DNA from: Phallusia fumigata
Taxonomy: Eukaryota; Chordata; Ascidiacea; Phlebobranchia; Ascidiidae
Reading direction: 5' to 3'
Length of the DNA stretch: 26,850 bases
Assembly: GCA_008931825.1 (NCBI GenBank)
Contig: QXVZ01015380.1
Location: 445-27,294, forward strand
This document shows, piece by piece, positions 25,094-26,850 of this stretch. The position numbers and the translations under genes are program-made. How positions within the stretch are numbered: position 1 is the first letter of the stretch; the number at the start of each line of letters is the position of its first letter. The notes under the pieces were generated by a model. That model worked only from the letters and a program-made list of their open reading frames with translations. It was not told the DNA's origin and searched no databases.

Positions 25094-26850
25094 GTAATTC
25101 CCCAATCGATTCATCATTTTATGAATAAATCCCCCGAAATCGTTCAAAGCCACGGGCAGCTTACAATCAGGAACTATATTTTTAAGTTACCATTTCCAAA
25201 CAGGCACAGTTGACACTGCATCTTTGTGTATTTTAGATTTTTTCTTTCTAGCGTTTGTAACCTAATAGTTTAACATCACGCCCAGTACGTCGCCATCATA
25301 AAACCTTTTTTCTTGGACCCTTTTCTTCTAATAGTGTTTTTTCTTGCTTCTGAACGACACAAACCTCGCCCTGGGTTAAAATACCACGTTTTTTTGGCAA
25401 TAAAAAAGGAACGAACTAATCGAACTAACTAACTTTCGAACTAGCTATAATTAATTCACTACACTTGATTTTCGTACGGCTGTAAATCTTTACTTATCTG
25501 CACATGTACTGACTGAGAGCACAAAAGGAAACACTTCGAAATCTGACTCCAAAATAAACAATCTAATTTCTGCTGCTTACAAAAGTCTAAGGCACAAAAC
25601 TTAACCCCTAAATTATATTCACGAAACAATGTTACGCGTCGAGACGAATACAATTGCTCTAAACAAAAACAATATTCAGATCTAATCTGGTTCTAGTTTT
25701 TACTTGTACTATGTTACGCTCTCTCAAAGTTATTATGTTACGTTCTGATTTGATGTAAATGCATGAGCACGGCTTATATAGCATATCGAGACTAAGAAAT
25801 CATATAATAAGTGAACGTGACGGCTACTTAATTATGCTGGGGTCAGGGGTGAGATAAATTAAAAACGTAAGACGTCCCTTAGTTACTTATACAAATGTGT
25901 CATATTAAATTTGACGGATTGACAATTAGAACGACGACGACTCTACCGTTCTGTGTAAAAGAGTTGGTGCAGGTTCGCACAAACATTACCATAGGGTAGA
26001 ACATAGGGTATATGTTACATGGTTCAAGGCGGTTAACAGTTGTTTTTGTTTTCCCGGTACGATGCCAAAAGCAAAAGGTAAAGTAATTAAGCGTACCGGG
26101 CCAAATATGGTTAACTTGAACCGACGAAAACAAGAAATGGTGTGACGTAACATTGAAATGAAATGCAAAGTAACATGGACAACATATTTCGACACATCGC
26201 ATATCGCGGTCACTACACACATATTCCTACCTAATAAACTTCTAGCTGTTTCAGGTCTAAAGTATGTAGTGATTTTCAATTGCGTTATTGTAGTTGTTTC
26301 TGGTTGTTAGATAAGTTCAATTTTTACATTTTTTACGCAAAAACACTTTTCCTGTATATAGTCACGATTGCACACCTGGCGCGACAACATGTGTGCTGTA
26401 AGATTTGAGGTTCTCACACAACCTGCGAGTTCTGAACTTTTACTTTTTTGTATGTCCCAACTCTTAGTAGTCCCTAATAATTTTGTGTCTCCCTTCCATG
26501 GGAACACATATTGTTTTTGCACTGTTTNCAATTGCGTTATTGTAGTTGTTTCTGGTTGTTAGATAAGTTCAATTTTTACATTTTTTACGCAAAAACACTT
26601 TTCCTGTATATAGTCACGATTGCACACCTGGCGCGACAACATGTGTGCTGTAAGATTTGAGGTTCTCACACAACCTGCGAGTTCTGAACTTTTACTTTTT
26701 TGTATGTCCCAACTCTTAGTAGTCCCTAATAATTTTGTGTCTCCCTTCCATGGGAACACATATTGTTTTTGCACTGTTTTTTTTCTTTTTTTCTGTCTAA
26801 CGCGAGTTTGTTCCCACCTTAAGGAGTTGTTTAAATTTCTTCAAATTTTC
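25094..26850. other. No exon recognised to the window end
   Basis: The first 110 nt are a third, diverged copy of the CCP-flanking intron (CCCCAATCGATT, then TTTTTAAGTTA). Beyond that the sequence is AT-rich with no sushi, SEA, GAIN or helix-coding exon on either strand. A 9-bp inverted pair, CCCGGTACG at about 26053 and CGTACCGGG at about 26092, is the only local structure seen before the duplication at 26277. Confidence 0.6.
26277..26779. repeat. 251-nt direct duplication across a single N (assembly join)
   Basis: 26277-26527 and 26529-26779 appear identical, separated by N at 26528. Each starts CAATTGCGTTATTGTAG and ends TTGCACTGTTT. As at 10980 and 17351, this looks like an unmerged contig overlap. 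Confidence 0.92.

Noticed and set aside
26062..26145. 27-residue Lys/Arg-rich ORF (MPKAKGKVIKRTG start)
   Set aside because: Too short, with no splice partner or homologous exon in the paralogues. The flanking inverted pair CCCGGTACG/CGTACCGGG suggests repeat-derived sequence.

Overview
The window is metazoan nuclear DNA. Coding sequence is split by many introns with GT-AG borders, the encoded proteins are multidomain animal adhesion GPCRs, and the non-coding DNA is AT-rich with hAT-type MITEs and a tRNA-derived SINE. Compact genes, several 55-65 nt introns, sushi/EGF-rich adhesion GPCRs and 2-3% divergence between apparent haplotype copies fit an ascidian tunicate such as Ciona best. That assignment is inference; another invertebrate deuterostome is possible.

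Three genes lie head-to-tail on the + strand. Gene A (1-7688, 5' end outside the window) has at least 17 EGF domains, then a SEA domain, a hormone-receptor-like Cys module, a GAIN domain with GPS, seven transmembrane helices and a short tail. Gene B (8536-21399) is complete: signal peptide, a 54-nt microexon, an array of CCP/sushi exons, then the same SEA-HRM-GAIN-GPS-7TM core with every intron in the same place and phase. Gene C (22901 to beyond the end) repeats the gene B start: signal-peptide exon, microexon, two intact CCP exons and a broken third.

The 15 core exons of A and B match one to one, and ten of them have identical lengths. The order SEA-HRM-GAIN-7TM and the ALVKVF run at the TM3-TM4 junction resemble the ADGRG6/GPR126 group. 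Here the N-terminal recognition module is EGF in one paralogue and CCP in the others.

The assembly has faults that matter for annotation. Single Ns at 10980, 17351 and 26528 each join two copies of the same sequence (92, 340 and 251 nt). A 63-N gap at 11831-11893 separates two equal-length copies of a six-CCP block (about 1.62 kb). These look like unmerged overlaps or haplotypes. Gene B therefore probably has 11 CCPs and about 1496 residues. Differences between the two CCP copies are concentrated in one sushi domain.
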